Notes: generated by a model not told the origin, from the sequence alone. Counted from the stretch's first letter, positions 8,130 to 15,352 are shown. The stretch: 54,271 bases of DNA from Caldifarciminota bacterium (GCA_023131835.1 JAGLZA010000023.1:1-54271), one strand, 5' to 3'. Made by a program: numbers and translations.

Positions 8130-8614
8130 ATTATTTTCTCCTCAATTCGTGTGAACGTCCAGCCAAGATGAATTTTACGGCAACTTCGAAGACAACTAGA
8201 AATATGGCTATGATTCAATCCATGTTCTCTTGCAAATTCGTGCTGGTTATTGGAATAAAATATTTTGCCATTAGGGCTTATGGCCTGAAACCAGCGCTGT
8301 TTAACACGACCAGAGGAATTTGGACGACGGTTATTATTTTGTTCTTTCCATGTAGTCCATTGGCAATTTCCGGGTTCATAGTTTCCATTGTTGTTTTTAC
8401 GTTCTAGTGTCAAACCTTCTGGCTTGTCTCCCATATCTTCGTAAAAGTTTTCAAATGAGTGCCAGCGCTCACAAATAGAAATGCCTCGTCCGCCATAATT
8501 TTCATAGCTAATATTATTCGAATTCTGGCACCTGGCTTTCATTTGTTCCCAGCAACGATATTCCGGCGATCTTTTGCCATTTTTAGTATGGCCATGTGTT
8601 ATTGGTCCACTCAT
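8126..8614 (-). CDS. YGGRG-family HNH-like putative homing endonuclease, copy 3
   Basis: A 162-residue protein: HGHTKNGKRSPEYRCWEQM, NYGGRGISICERW, LERKNNNGNYEPGNCQWTTWKEQ, and QRWFQAISPNGK followed by HISSCL...LGWTF. Its stop overlaps the SMC start in an ATGA, and the GAGGAG ribosome site for the SMC gene lies within its last codons. It therefore replaces the natural leader of the SMC gene without breaking it. Confidence 0.65.
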   Translation of the reverse strand: MSGPITHGHTKNGKRSPEYRCWEQMKARCQNSNNISYENYGGRGISICERWHSFENFYEDMGDKPEGLTLERKNNNGNYEPGNCQWTTWKEQNNNRRPNSSGRVKQRWFQAISPNGKIFYSNNQHEFAREHGLNHSHISSCLRSCRKIHLGWTFTRIEEKII

Positions 8615-8635
8615 CTTTATCCCTTTCTGACCACT

Positions 8636-9796
8636 TTACACCCACCCAAAATCCTCGGGGGGACCATCCAAAACCTCTCCATCTTCGATAGGGGGTTCTT
8701 CTCCGGAAGGAGATGTTTCTCCAGAAGTGTCCTCTGTTTTTTGTCCTTCGCTTGCGTCTTCGTTCGCGGCGGCGGCCTTGGCTTCTTCCTTTTCCTTTTT
8801 GATCCTGGCTTTCTCCTTTTTTGCGGCAGCGGCGGCCTTGACCTTCTCTTGTTTCTTTTTCAGTTTGTCGGCATCCGCCCTGGCTAGTTCCGCGGCTGTA
8901 GGTTCCTGTCCTTCAGTCTTTTGTTCTTCGGCAGGCTTCTTGGTCTCCTTTCTCGTCTCCCTGGTTTTCTCGGTTACGGCGGCGGCGTCGGCTTTAGCTC
9001 TTTCGGTTTCCGTTTCAGGTGGGTAGAACTCTTCTTGGATTTCGGCTTCCTCTTCGGTCTCTATTGTCTGGTCTGGAGCTATGCTTTCGACATGTTCGAG
9101 CATGAGACACTTTTTGGCTGTTTCGGCCAAAGCAAAGGGAGATCCTTGGTAGATGAGACTGGCGGTGTAAACTGTAGCCTGGCCGGTGGGGAGTTGCACA
9201 GTCTTGGGAAACAGTTTGAGCATTAAGGGGATACCCGAAAGGCGGCCTGCGATTTTTTGAATAAGCATAAGAGAACCAAGAATATCTTGAACAGAATTAA
9301 AACTGGTCGTGCGATATACCCAAGCACCTCCCACAATATTCATGTTTGCAAGAACAACTGAGAGCCGCCCATAGATTTTGCATTTTGCAGGTCCTTTGTA
9401 GTCCTGGTCGAGTCGAGGGCAAGGGCATTGAACCTGTTCCCCTGTTGTGAGGTCGGTCGCTATTACGCCATCTCCTGTGCAAATTCTTGTACGGCCTTTG
9501 TAACATGCATAAGTAGTGTAGATATTTTCTTCGATAGTGTTAAAAATGAGATATACTGGAAGTGTTACCAGATGATCCCAGGGCTCTCCGACTACTTCTG
9601 CAATTTGTTTCATGAGCTCAACATCGGGAGCAAAATTCCCGGTTTCGTCTCGCTGTGTTGAAGTTATTGTAAAATGGTCAGATTTGGTAGGGAGCCGGTA
9701 GGTACTTTTTCCGTCCTTGGTCCTGCGCTCTTGGCCAAGTTTTCCAGCTTTGATTTTCCCGATTTCTAGTAATTTTATTTTTAGGTTTTGAATCAA
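8636..9796 (-). CDS. Gp3/recombination-directionality-factor-like early protein
   Basis: A 386-residue protein starting at TTG (AAGGAGG 8 nt upstream). Residues 1-230 resemble the Gp3-like family: IGKIKAGKLGQ near the start, KSDHFTITSTQRDETG, and a cysteine cluster (CTGDG ... CPCPRLDQ ... AKC) likely to bind zinc. The last 150 residues are a highly charged Lys/Glu/Ala coiled tail. Some relatives direct phage integrase to excise; no integrase is seen here, so a DNA-metabolism role is as likely. Confidence 0.55.
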   Translation of the reverse strand: MIQNLKIKLLEIGKIKAGKLGQERRTKDGKSTYRLPTKSDHFTITSTQRDETGNFAPDVELMKQIAEVVGEPWDHLVTLPVYLIFNTIEENIYTTYACYKGRTRICTGDGVIATDLTTGEQVQCPCPRLDQDYKGPAKCKIYGRLSVVLANMNIVGGAWVYRTTSFNSVQDILGSLMLIQKIAGRLSGIPLMLKLFPKTVQLPTGQATVYTASLIYQGSPFALAETAKKCLMLEHVESIAPDQTIETEEEAEIQEEFYPPETETERAKADAAAVTEKTRETRKETKKPAEEQKTEGQEPTAAELARADADKLKKKQEKVKAAAAAKKEKARIKKEKEEAKAAAANEDASEGQKTEDTSGETSPSGEEPPIEDGEVLDGPPEDFGWV

Positions 9797-9817
9797 CTTG
9801 ATTTCCTCCTTCTTGCA

Positions 9818-10279
9818 TTAAGTTGAAAAACTAAATTCCCAATTTTTGTGTATTTTTCTTCGTTTGTGTAAACAACTGGATATATGGCACGGATTAAGTT
9901 CATGCCTTTTTGCAAATTCACTTCGTTTGTTATCTTCATCCCATTCGCCTGTAACTAAATTGAAGGCGAAAAACCAACGTTGTTTACAGGGACCACAAGA
10001 TACTGGCCTGCGATTTTGTGCTTGTATTGCTGGTGTGTTCCATTCACAATTAGAAAGTTCATAATCTTTTCCATTGTTGATACGGTCTATGGTTTTTCCT
10101 TTTGGCCGTATGCCCATATCTTCGTAGAAGTTTTCAAACGTATGCCAGCGCTCACAAACTGAAATTCCTCGACCGCCATAGTATTTATAGCTTGGATCGT
10201 TAGGATTCTCGCAACGCTGAATCATGCCTTGCCAGGTTTTATATTCTCTTGTTTTGGACATTCCATGCTTTATATACAT
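9818..10279 (-). CDS. YGGRG-family HNH-like putative homing endonuclease, copy 4
   Basis: A 153-residue protein: HGMSKTREYKTWQGM, YYGGRGISVCERW, IDRINNGKDYELSNCEWNT, QRWFFAFNLVTGEW, HISSCL. The ribosome site AAGGAG can fold into a small hairpin AGGA-GAAA-TCCT directly before the ATG. It lies between the small 72-residue gene and the Gp3-like gene, both intact. Confidence 0.65.
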   Translation of the reverse strand: MYIKHGMSKTREYKTWQGMIQRCENPNDPSYKYYGGRGISVCERWHTFENFYEDMGIRPKGKTIDRINNGKDYELSNCEWNTPAIQAQNRRPVSCGPCKQRWFFAFNLVTGEWDEDNKRSEFAKRHELNPCHISSCLHKRRKIHKNWEFSFST

Positions 10280-10299
10280 TCAGGATTTCTCCTTATTCT

Positions 10300-10518
10300 T
10301 CATAATCCTCTATCCCTTTTATTGTTCAAAGTTCTTTTTACTTGATCCATTGCCCAATCAAGTCGGTCGGGATCCATACCATCGACGATTTTGCTAAGAG
10401 GCATGTCCAGGTTATCATATGAGTACATTCGCTTAAACACTAATTGCTCACTATCGGAGCATTGGGCCAAGCCTTCCTTTAGGGTATTTCTTGCATAGGT
10501 CTCTAGTTGATCATTCAT
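10300..10518 (-). CDS. Small hypothetical phage protein (72 aa)
   Basis: The start is MNDQLETYARNTL because its ATG overlaps the upstream nuclease stop (ATGA) and AAGGAG precedes it. It is a helical, charged protein with a conserved-looking core (QLVFKRMYS...IVDGMDPDRLDWAMDQVKRTL). Similar short proteins are common in phage early operons; function unknown. Confidence 0.6.
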   Translation of the reverse strand: MNDQLETYARNTLKEGLAQCSDSEQLVFKRMYSYDNLDMPLSKIVDGMDPDRLDWAMDQVKRTLNNKRDRGL

Positions 10519-11012
10519 CGGGTTTCTCCTTTTTGTTTTGGTATCCATTGGAATCGCCATCCTTTATGATAGGCACACTTACCGCAAAGGCAGGTTGAAA
10601 TACTCGTGCGGTTTAATTTAAATATTCTTGCTACATGACTTTGATTATTTTCGATAATCATTTCACCGCTTGGTCCATGACCGTAAAACCAGCGCTGGTT
10701 ACAAAGTCCGTAAGACTTGGGCCGACTATTAATGCGTTGTTCCTGGGTCGTTGCCCATCTCCAATTCGTAGGCTCATAATCTCCATTTTTGTCAGGCCAA
10801 CGGTCTAAACTCATACCTTCTGGTTTATTCCCTACGTCAGCATAGAAAGCCTCAAACGAATTACGCCAACGCTCACAAACCTTTATCCCTCGGTCACCAT
10901 AATTTTTAAAATTCGGAACATTTGGATTTTCGCAACGGTTAATCATATTGCACCAAATACCATAAATCGAAGTTCTACACATTCCGTGCGTTGTAATGCC
11001 CATATTAATCAC
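10515..11012 (-). CDS. YGGRG-family HNH-like putative homing endonuclease, copy 5
   Basis: A 165-residue protein. A GTG at 11012 has AGGAG 8 nt upstream and is the preferred start; an ATG three codons later is possible. Motifs: HGMCRTSIYGIWCNM, NYGDRGIKVCERW (Gly to Asp in YGGRG), LDRWPDKNGDYEPTNWRWAT, SISTCL...KGWRF. Its AGGAG lies in the closing stem of the element at 11019-11082. Confidence 0.65.
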   Translation of the reverse strand: MINMGITTHGMCRTSIYGIWCNMINRCENPNVPNFKNYGDRGIKVCERWRNSFEAFYADVGNKPEGMSLDRWPDKNGDYEPTNWRWATTQEQRINSRPKSYGLCNQRWFYGHGPSGEMIIENNQSHVARIFKLNRTSISTCLCGKCAYHKGWRFQWIPKQKGETR

Positions 11013-11018
11013 GCGAAG

Positions 11019-11082
11019 AACTCCTGATGCTGCTTAGGACCTGCCGCGAGAGGAGGTTCCGGTTTCCCGGACATCAGGAGTT
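11019..11082 (-). promoter_or_regulatory. Large-loop stem sequestering a ribosome site (before nuclease copy 5)
   Basis: AACTCCTGATG and CATCAGGAGTT form an 11-bp perfect stem closing a 42-nt loop. On the - strand the loop starts with an inner hairpin TCCGG-GAAA-CCGGA followed by a pyrimidine-rich segment. The AGGAG of the downstream gene is in the 3' arm and is paired with CTCCT, so translation should be low when the stem forms. Confidence 0.6.
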
Positions 11083-11134
11083 CAAATTTTAGATTTCGGG
11101 GTTTCACGGTAAATCCTAAGCATATTTTTGTACT

Positions 11135-11157
11135 ACTAAATTTTAAAAAAAAGTCAA
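11135..11157 (-). promoter_or_regulatory. Possible promoter for nuclease copy 5
   Basis: The - strand carries TTGACT (11157-11152) followed by an AT-rich spacer and a weak -10 near 11135 (TAGTAC, 16-nt spacer). The TTGACTTTT core matches the better promoters at 12224, 12280 and 15292. The -10 is poor, so this is tentative. Confidence 0.3.
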
Positions 11158-11158
11158 G

Positions 11159-11968
11159 TTAATCATCCGCTCCAAGGATAACTATTTCATTCACATATCC
11201 CGGCCAAACGTTATTTTTTATACACTTAATATATTTTTCAAGATCAATGTCAATTTGTTGCCGTGCCGTTTCTATTATTTCATCAGAGAGCATATAAATC
11301 GCAGTTTCATAAGGACTGAAATTTTCCACAACTATAAAAATAAAAGCTTCCACACGTCTATTTACTCCAGCCGCTTGATACGCAGCATTTAATCCGCGTT
11401 CGTACCATGCTGCCTGCCTATCGTATCCCCAGCGACGGACTTCTCTCAAGAATCCTTGTGGACTGCCTGCCTGAGAACTTTTCAAATCAATCATAATATC
11501 ATCTGCTCGAAGATAATCAGGGCGCATCTTGCACACCAGGTGAGTCCCGGGGTCATCCCAAAAAATAGACATCTCGGGCGTTCCTCCGGCAAGCAAGTCT
11601 CTTGCCACAGAACAGGATGTATGCTCAAACGCTTGGCTCATGCCCTGGACGTTATCAAATTGTCGTGGTGTTAACGGTATGGCTTTCGGATTCGCTTTAT
11701 CCCACTTGATTCGACCAGCGGACCCCACGCGTGGAGCTGGGCCTTTGCCGAATTGATTTTCAAAAAGTTCTGGTTGTAGAATGGCACAATGGAGAGCACT
11801 TCCCTCAACTTGTGTTGGGGTCCCAGGCTTTTCATTGTCGCGCCAGTATGCAAATTTAGCAGGGGACTGGCTGAATATTTTGAGACCCGAATTATTTAAA
11901 GCTGAGTCCGCAAGATAGTCATGGAATGAAACATCTTGATAAAATCCTGGGATAAACACTTCAGGCAT
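11159..11968 (-). CDS. RecE/exonuclease VIII-like PD-(D/E)XK nuclease
   Basis: A 269-residue protein with the layout of the putative exodeoxyribonuclease VIII family. GSALHCAILQPELF near residue 56 is the conserved N-terminal helix. DDIMIDLKSSQAG supplies the D-x(n)-(D)LK catalytic core, and RRWGYDRQAAWYERG carries the following helix with its Gln and Tyr. It should degrade one strand of double-stranded DNA to allow phage recombination. No RecT-like annealing protein was recognised next to it. Confidence 0.8.
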   Translation of the reverse strand: MPEVFIPGFYQDVSFHDYLADSALNNSGLKIFSQSPAKFAYWRDNEKPGTPTQVEGSALHCAILQPELFENQFGKGPAPRVGSAGRIKWDKANPKAIPLTPRQFDNVQGMSQAFEHTSCSVARDLLAGGTPEMSIFWDDPGTHLVCKMRPDYLRADDIMIDLKSSQAGSPQGFLREVRRWGYDRQAAWYERGLNAAYQAAGVNRRVEAFIFIVVENFSPYETAIYMLSDEIIETARQQIDIDLEKYIKCIKNNVWPGYVNEIVILGADD

Positions 11969-12209
11969 TAGATAGCTCCATTTTCATTCGACCTTCTGTC
12001 AAATGGAAACTAATGGTGTCGTCTGGATGTGGGGATTCACGCTTTATGGTGACCAGTAAATCAGTTCCATGGTAGAAAGTAATAATAAATTCGTTGTTTT
12101 TTCTTTCTATTTGAAGGCCGGTGAAGATGATATGTGAATCGTGAATATATTTACTTGTGCTGGTCATTAAATTTGCTCTTGCTAGCTGAGATATTTCTAC
12201 GCTCTGCAT
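11961..12209 (-). CDS. Hypothetical first gene of leftward operon (82 aa)
   Basis: Starts MQSVEISQLARANL with a strong AAGGAGG 7 nt upstream, and overlaps the RecE-like gene by 8 nt. The middle (FIITFYHGTDLLVTIKRE) suggests beta strands; no domain is recognised. As the promoter-proximal gene of the operon it is expressed earliest. Confidence 0.6.
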   Translation of the reverse strand: MQSVEISQLARANLMTSTSKYIHDSHIIFTGLQIERKNNEFIITFYHGTDLLVTIKRESPHPDDTISFHLTEGRMKMELSNA

Positions 12210-12223
12210 CTGCTTTTTCCTCC

Positions 12224-12280
12224 TTGACTTTTGAGATAATGCAATATATTATTTATAATAATCCTTTATAAAAAAGTCAA
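12224..12280. promoter_or_regulatory. Overlapping divergent promoter switch
   Basis: Rightward: TTGACT (12224-12229), 17-nt spacer, TATTAT (12247-12252). Leftward: TTGACT (12280-12275), 17-nt spacer, TATAAA (12257-12252). The two -10 boxes share a base, and each -35 lies in the other's transcribed region, so polymerase can occupy only one at a time. TTGACTTTT and AAAAAGTCAA form an inverted repeat at the two edges that could bind a repressor such as the Cro/YdaS-like protein next door. Confidence 0.75.
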
Positions 12281-12307
12281 CAAAAATCTTAAAAAGGAAA
12301 ATCATTA

Positions 12308-12526
12308 ATGAAGCTTTCAAACTGGATTGAGAAACACTCAACGGAAGAGTTAAGAAAGCTGGCTAAGATGTGCGGCTGTGCCAGCAACTATCTATACCAG
12401 GTAGCAAATAATGGCTGTTCCGCAGGACTGGCCAAGAAAATCGAGAAATACACTACACAGATGAACCCTAAGCGGGCTGTACCTAAACATACCATACGGC
12501 CGGATATCTGGAAGAAGGGCGAATAG
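12308..12526 (+). CDS. Cro/YdaS-like DNA-binding regulator
   Basis: A 72-residue protein with a helix-turn-helix of the Cro/YdaS type: LRKLAKMCGCASNYLYQVA, then SAGLAKKIEKYT. Such proteins bind operators between divergent phage promoters. It is the first rightward gene from the 12.2 kb switch, 49 nt from its transcription start, and is well placed to control it. Confidence 0.75.
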   Translation: MKLSNWIEKHSTEELRKLAKMCGCASNYLYQVANNGCSAGLAKKIEKYTTQMNPKRAVPKHTIRPDIWKKGE

Positions 12527-12651
12527 TTCTTTACGTCCTACATCCACGCCTCGCCCTCGCCAAGGAGAGGACTGAGAATTTGGACCCTGCCTATCGTTGG
12601 TGGGTGATCACCGAAGATAAGATAGCGGCTGCTTGGAAGCACCGGCTATAA
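12508..12651 (+). other. Open frame without a standard start
   Basis: A frame overlapping the end of the Cro-like gene reads GRIVLYVLHPRLALAKERTE and ends WKHRL before TAA. Its composition looks coding, but no ATG, GTG or TTG is present after the stop at 12484. It could be reached by frameshifting from the Cro-like gene, start at a CTG (12508), or be a decayed fragment. Confidence 0.25.
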
Positions 12652-12684
12652 AAGGAGATGGGTGTGGGATGTATCTAGTTTCAC

Positions 12685-12852
12685 ATGAAAAAAATAGAGT
12701 ATCCAAAATTTTGTCTTTTAAATAAATGTCTGCCTACAAAACCGGAGATTTGCATTCATTGTCGAAGAAAATGTAAATTCTCAAAAAGAGGTAAAAAAAT
12801 CAATGTCACGAGTATGTACAAGATGCGAGGGTTCAGGATTTCTAAATATTGA
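12685..12852 (+). CDS. Cysteine-rich small protein (55 aa)
   Basis: Reads MKKIEYPKFCLLNKCLPTKP, then ICIHCRRKC, giving C-x4-C, C-x2-C and C-x3-C spacings suited to a zinc knuckle. The C-terminus overlaps the start of the next gene by 50 nt in another frame. There is no strong ribosome site next to the ATG. Function unknown. Confidence 0.45.
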   Translation: MKKIEYPKFCLLNKCLPTKPEICIHCRRKCKFSKRGKKINVTSMYKMRGFRISKY

Positions 12853-13078
12853 GCAAGTCATAAAAGATGATTGGGAGTTAGGGACATTGTCCTCGCCGGG
12901 AGATGCATCTATCTTAAAGTGGATTAAAACCCACGACAATCATGATGTACAGGTGTGTGATTGCTGCGGAGACGGAGTTGGGTGGCATGGAGTGCCTGGC
13001 GAACATTACAATGAGGACGATCCTTCTGGTCCAGGTGGTCCCTATGCGTACAACGGCGGATTATGCGAATGTAATTAG
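12803..13078 (+). CDS. DnaJ-type zinc-ribbon small protein (91 aa)
   Basis: Starts MSRVCTRCEGSGFL, a CxxCxGxG motif of the DnaJ zinc-finger type, and has a second CDCCGDGVGWHG half, so one two-strand zinc site is likely. The C-terminus is Gly/Pro-rich (DPSGPGGPYAYNGG). Such small proteins are common in phage early regions; function unknown. Confidence 0.6.
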   Translation: MSRVCTRCEGSGFLNIEQVIKDDWELGTLSSPGDASILKWIKTHDNHDVQVCDCCGDGVGWHGVPGEHYNEDDPSGPGGPYAYNGGLCECN

Positions 13079-13086
13079 ATAGTATG

Positions 13087-13147
13087 GTCGGTATCGCCCA
13101 GAGGTTGGGAGAAGTAGTTGACGGAGGTTCGAATCCTTCTGCCGGCC
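13087..13147 (+). tRNA. Degenerate tRNA-like remnant lacking the anticodon arm
   Basis: GTCGGTA (13087-13093) pairs with TGCCGGC (13140-13146). GGAGG-TTCGAAT-CCTTC is a canonical T-arm, and CCC-AGAGGTT-GGG looks like a D-arm with the GG pair. Only 11-12 nt remain where an anticodon arm and variable loop (22 nt) belong. It cannot decode as drawn. It may be a decayed tRNA, or an attP core made from a tRNA 3' half. Confidence 0.45.
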
Positions 13148-13233
13148 ACTTATAATGAAAAAAATCAATTATTTTGGTATAGGTGAGAAAAGTCTGAATC
13201 TAGTAGGCAAACAGAGGTAACCTCCTAAAAGAA

Positions 13234-13407
13234 ATGAGCAATCGAGCAGGGAAAAGAGAACGAGCGGCTAGAAACCGGCACAAGCGCGGCACTGCCAGCT
13301 TTATGGTGCATAAGCCAACCGGTCCGGAGTGGGTAACGGTGAAGCTCGGTCATAAGAAGCTGGTCTCTATGTTCAGGAGTTCATTTGGGCGTACTGGTGG
13401 CCGATAG
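13234..13407 (+). CDS. Small basic protein (57 aa)
   Basis: An intact short frame MSNRAGKRERAARNRHKRGT ... FMVHKPTGPEWVTVKLG ... FGRTGGR. It is strongly basic at both ends and could bind nucleic acid. The AGAGG ribosome site can pair with ACCTC just downstream. No family recognised. Confidence 0.5.
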   Translation: MSNRAGKRERAARNRHKRGTASFMVHKPTGPEWVTVKLGHKKLVSMFRSSFGRTGGR

Positions 13408-13467
13408 CTGAACGTCAGACCTGGGCAAAATTGTATGAGATCCCGTAAAAATAAAGTAAAATAAACA

Positions 13468-13499
13468 AAATGGTGTGAGAAATCAGTCCCACACCATTT
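13468..13499 (+). terminator. Hairpin before nuclease copy 6
   Basis: AAATGGTGTG and CACACCATTT form a 10-bp stem with a 12-nt loop. The downstream T-run is poor (TTTCTTG), so termination would be weak. It separates the small basic gene from the nuclease gene. Confidence 0.5.
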
Positions 13500-13511
13500 C
13501 TTGCCACAAAA

Positions 13512-13531
13512 CTTAATATGGGAGTATTAAG
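13512..13531 (+). promoter_or_regulatory. Ribosome-site hairpin of nuclease copy 6
   Basis: CTTAATA and TATTAAG form a perfect 7-bp stem whose 6-nt loop TGGGAG contains the GGGAG ribosome site. The ATG is 3 nt past the stem. Hairpins that cover the ribosome site are a known way to silence phage homing endonucleases early in infection (I-TevI of T4). Confidence 0.65.
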
Positions 13532-13534
13532 ATC

Positions 13535-14221
13535 ATGACTATAACCAAAATACCTAAATTATCGAAAAATTGCAAGGATATTACAGATCAGAGATTTGGA
13601 CGATTGGTAGCGATAAAACCAACTAATAAACGCTGCGGACGACACGTGATATGGCAATGTATTTGCGATTGTGGAAATGAATGTTTTGTGGCTTCACAAC
13701 GCCTACAAAACAAGCAAACCCAAAGTTGTGGATGTTTCAAAAAAGATCTTTTAACACAAAGGACTATAACACATAGAATGTCTAAAACTTTGATCTATAG
13801 TATTTGGAAAAGCATGATTCAGCGTTGTGAGAATCCAAAAGATCTTAGTTTTAAATGGTATGGTGGTCGAGGTATTTCTGTTTCAAAAGAATTTCATGAT
13901 TTTCAAACATGGTATGAGCACATAGGTCCTCGGCCTGGTCCTGAATATTCACAGGATAGAATTGAAAATGATGGCAATTATGAACGGGGGAATATTCGGT
14001 GGACCACTCAACAAAACCAGTGTGCTAACTCCAGACCGATTTCTTGCGGTCCTTTTAGACAGTTTTGGTTTCGAGCATGGCACAAAGATATGATGTGTCA
14101 GTTTATGAGTAATAGCCAAAGCAAATTTGCGAAAAAACATACATTACATGGGCCAAGTATTTCTGCTTGTCTCAATGGTAAGCAAAAAATTCATCGAGGC
14201 TGGATATTTTTAAAAATATAA
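13535..14221 (+). CDS. YGGRG-family putative homing endonuclease with N-terminal zinc domain, copy 6
   Basis: A 228-residue long-form member. Residues 1-75 carry TDQRFGRLVAIKP, a WQCICDCGNECFV cysteine cluster and SCGC, likely a zinc-binding DNA-recognition domain. Then come HRMSKTLIYSIWKSM, WYGGRGISVSKEF, a QDRIENDGNYERGNIRWTT core, and SISACL...RGWIF. It is encoded in the + direction and converges with the leftward operon at 14.25 kb. Confidence 0.65.
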   Translation: MTITKIPKLSKNCKDITDQRFGRLVAIKPTNKRCGRHVIWQCICDCGNECFVASQRLQNKQTQSCGCFKKDLLTQRTITHRMSKTLIYSIWKSMIQRCENPKDLSFKWYGGRGISVSKEFHDFQTWYEHIGPRPGPEYSQDRIENDGNYERGNIRWTTQQNQCANSRPISCGPFRQFWFRAWHKDMMCQFMSNSQSKFAKKHTLHGPSISACLNGKQKIHRGWIFLKI

Positions 14222-14227
14222 AAAAAA

Positions 14228-14260
14228 CTGCCGTCAACCTTAATTGACGGCAGAACACAA
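14228..14260 (-). terminator. Strong terminator between convergent genes
   Basis: CTGCCGTCAA (14228-14237) and TTGACGGCAG (14244-14253) form a 10-bp stem with a 6-nt loop. On the - strand seven Ts follow, an ideal intrinsic terminator for the leftward small-gene operon. Confidence 0.85.
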
Positions 14261-14274
14261 GGAGAAACGGAAAC

Positions 14275-14523
14275 TTATTTCTTTTTAATTAGTGAATATG
14301 TTTTCCCATCACGCTCAAAAACCCATTCTTCGCCTTCAGCCCAGATTACCTTCACGCCATGATAGTCCATAAAGTCCAGGGCCTCTTCTTTGGTCATGAC
14401 TGGAGCAGAGGTTCCCTGGACCTGGTGTTCCGGTATCCGGATTAGACAGAACCACCAAAATATAAGGGCCAAGGAAAAAGCGATTATCAGATTAAGAAAT
14501 ATTTTTCCTATTTTTTTTAGCAT
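14275..14523 (-). CDS. Small membrane protein (82 aa)
   Basis: The start is MLKKIGKIFLNLIIAFSLAL, whose ATG lies next to the stop of the upstream nuclease gene. One membrane segment (LIIAFSLALIFWWFCLI) is followed by a soluble tail with TKEEALDFMDYHGVKVIWAE. It is likely anchored in the inner membrane with the tail outside. No function recognised. Confidence 0.55.
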   Translation of the reverse strand: MLKKIGKIFLNLIIAFSLALIFWWFCLIRIPEHQVQGTSAPVMTKEEALDFMDYHGVKVIWAEGEEWVFERDGKTYSLIKKK

Positions 14524-14524
14524 T

Positions 14525-15190
14525 TTATATTCTTTGGAATTCCCAGCCTTTATGTTTTTTTCTCTTACCAAGAAGACAATCTGAAATATGCCCAGGAATT
14601 AGTTTCCACTTTTTTGCAAATATATGTTGATTTTTTGCTATTTCAATTTGATCATAAGGACCAAAAGCCAAAAATAATTTGAGTGCTTTAGTGTTATTGG
14701 CTTGTTCTATTTTTGTTGCCCATCGCCAATTCGCAGGTTCATAATCTCCATCATTATTAGGCCAACGATCTAGGCTTTTGCCTTTTGGCGGATCTCCGAC
14801 ATCCTCATAAAAATTCTCAAACGAGTGCCAACGCTCGCAGACCTTAATACCACGGCCTCCATAATATTTATAAGCTGTACTTTTTGGATTATTACAACGC
14901 TGGATCATCGCCTGCCAAATTTTATAAATTTTGGTTCTGGACATCCCATGTTTTGTTACAGCTTCTCTTACTGCATCCCGCTGTAAGCAACCACAACTTT
15001 GTACAGAACCATATCTCAAATCACCCGCTCTTTTAAAACACTCATTTCCACAATCACAAAGACAGCGCCAAACAATCCCCCCGCCATTGCTTCTTTTTTT
15101 AATTGGTTCTATAGCTATTAACCGCCCAAATTTTTGTCCAGTTAATTTCTTGGCCCAGGGGGGTAATTCTGATAGTATATTTTTAGTCAT
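14525..15190 (-). CDS. YGGRG-family putative homing endonuclease with N-terminal zinc domain, copy 7
   Basis: A 221-residue long form: LTGQKFGRLIAIEP, WRCLCDCGNECF and SQSCGC-type cysteines in the first 75 residues, then [48 protein letters not shown]. The stretch after NNTKA is shortened and the usual RPxSCG segment is missing. It ends HISDCL...KGWEF. It appears to have its own promoter and two leader hairpins. Confidence 0.65.
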   Translation of the reverse strand: MTKNILSELPPWAKKLTGQKFGRLIAIEPIKKRSNGGGIVWRCLCDCGNECFKRAGDLRYGSVQSCGCLQRDAVREAVTKHGMSRTKIYKIWQAMIQRCNNPKSTAYKYYGGRGIKVCERWHSFENFYEDVGDPPKGKSLDRWPNNDGDYEPANWRWATKIEQANNTKALKLFLAFGPYDQIEIAKNQHIFAKKWKLIPGHISDCLLGKRKKHKGWEFQRI

Positions 15191-15194
15191 GCAG

Positions 15195-15212
15195 TTACCT
15201 CCTATTAGGTAA
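15195..15212 (-). promoter_or_regulatory. Ribosome-site hairpin of nuclease copy 7
   Basis: On the - strand TTACCT-AATAGG-AGGTAA forms a 6-bp stem; the GGAGG ribosome site straddles loop and 3' arm, and the ATG is 4 nt further. An 8-bp AACCACCA/TGGTGGTT hairpin lies just upstream (about 15219-15250). Confidence 0.6.
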
Positions 15213-15263
15213 TGAATTGATTAGAACCACCAGGGCTACGCAAAGCTTTGGTGGTTTGTTTTT

Positions 15264-15292
15264 TATCTAATATATTTTTCTGGAAAAGTCAA
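15264..15292 (-). promoter_or_regulatory. Promoter for nuclease copy 7
   Basis: TTGACT (15292-15287), a 17-nt spacer and TAGATA (15269-15264) on the - strand. It lies between the upstream operon's last gene and the nuclease gene, so the nuclease can be transcribed on its own. Confidence 0.5.
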
Positions 15293-15305
15293 TTATTGTG
15301 AAGTG

Positions 15306-15352
15306 GCCTGCGGTTCTAATCCCGGTCAAGCAGGCCAATACCGGGTTTAAGG
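15306..15352. other. H-type pseudoknot RNA element, copy 2
   Basis: GGCCTGC pairs with GCAGGCC, and CCCGGT in the loop pairs with ACCGGG, followed by TTTAAGGAGACA (+ strand view). It shares CTAATCCCGG and TTAAGGAGACA with copy 1 at 3257, while the outer helix differs in sequence but keeps its pairing. GGTTCTAATC here can also pair with GATTAGAACC at 15211-15220. Confidence 0.55.

Noticed and set aside
8636-9796. Firm call of an excisionase/recombination directionality factor
   Set aside because: The similarity is family-level only and no integrase is present, so the activity cannot be claimed.
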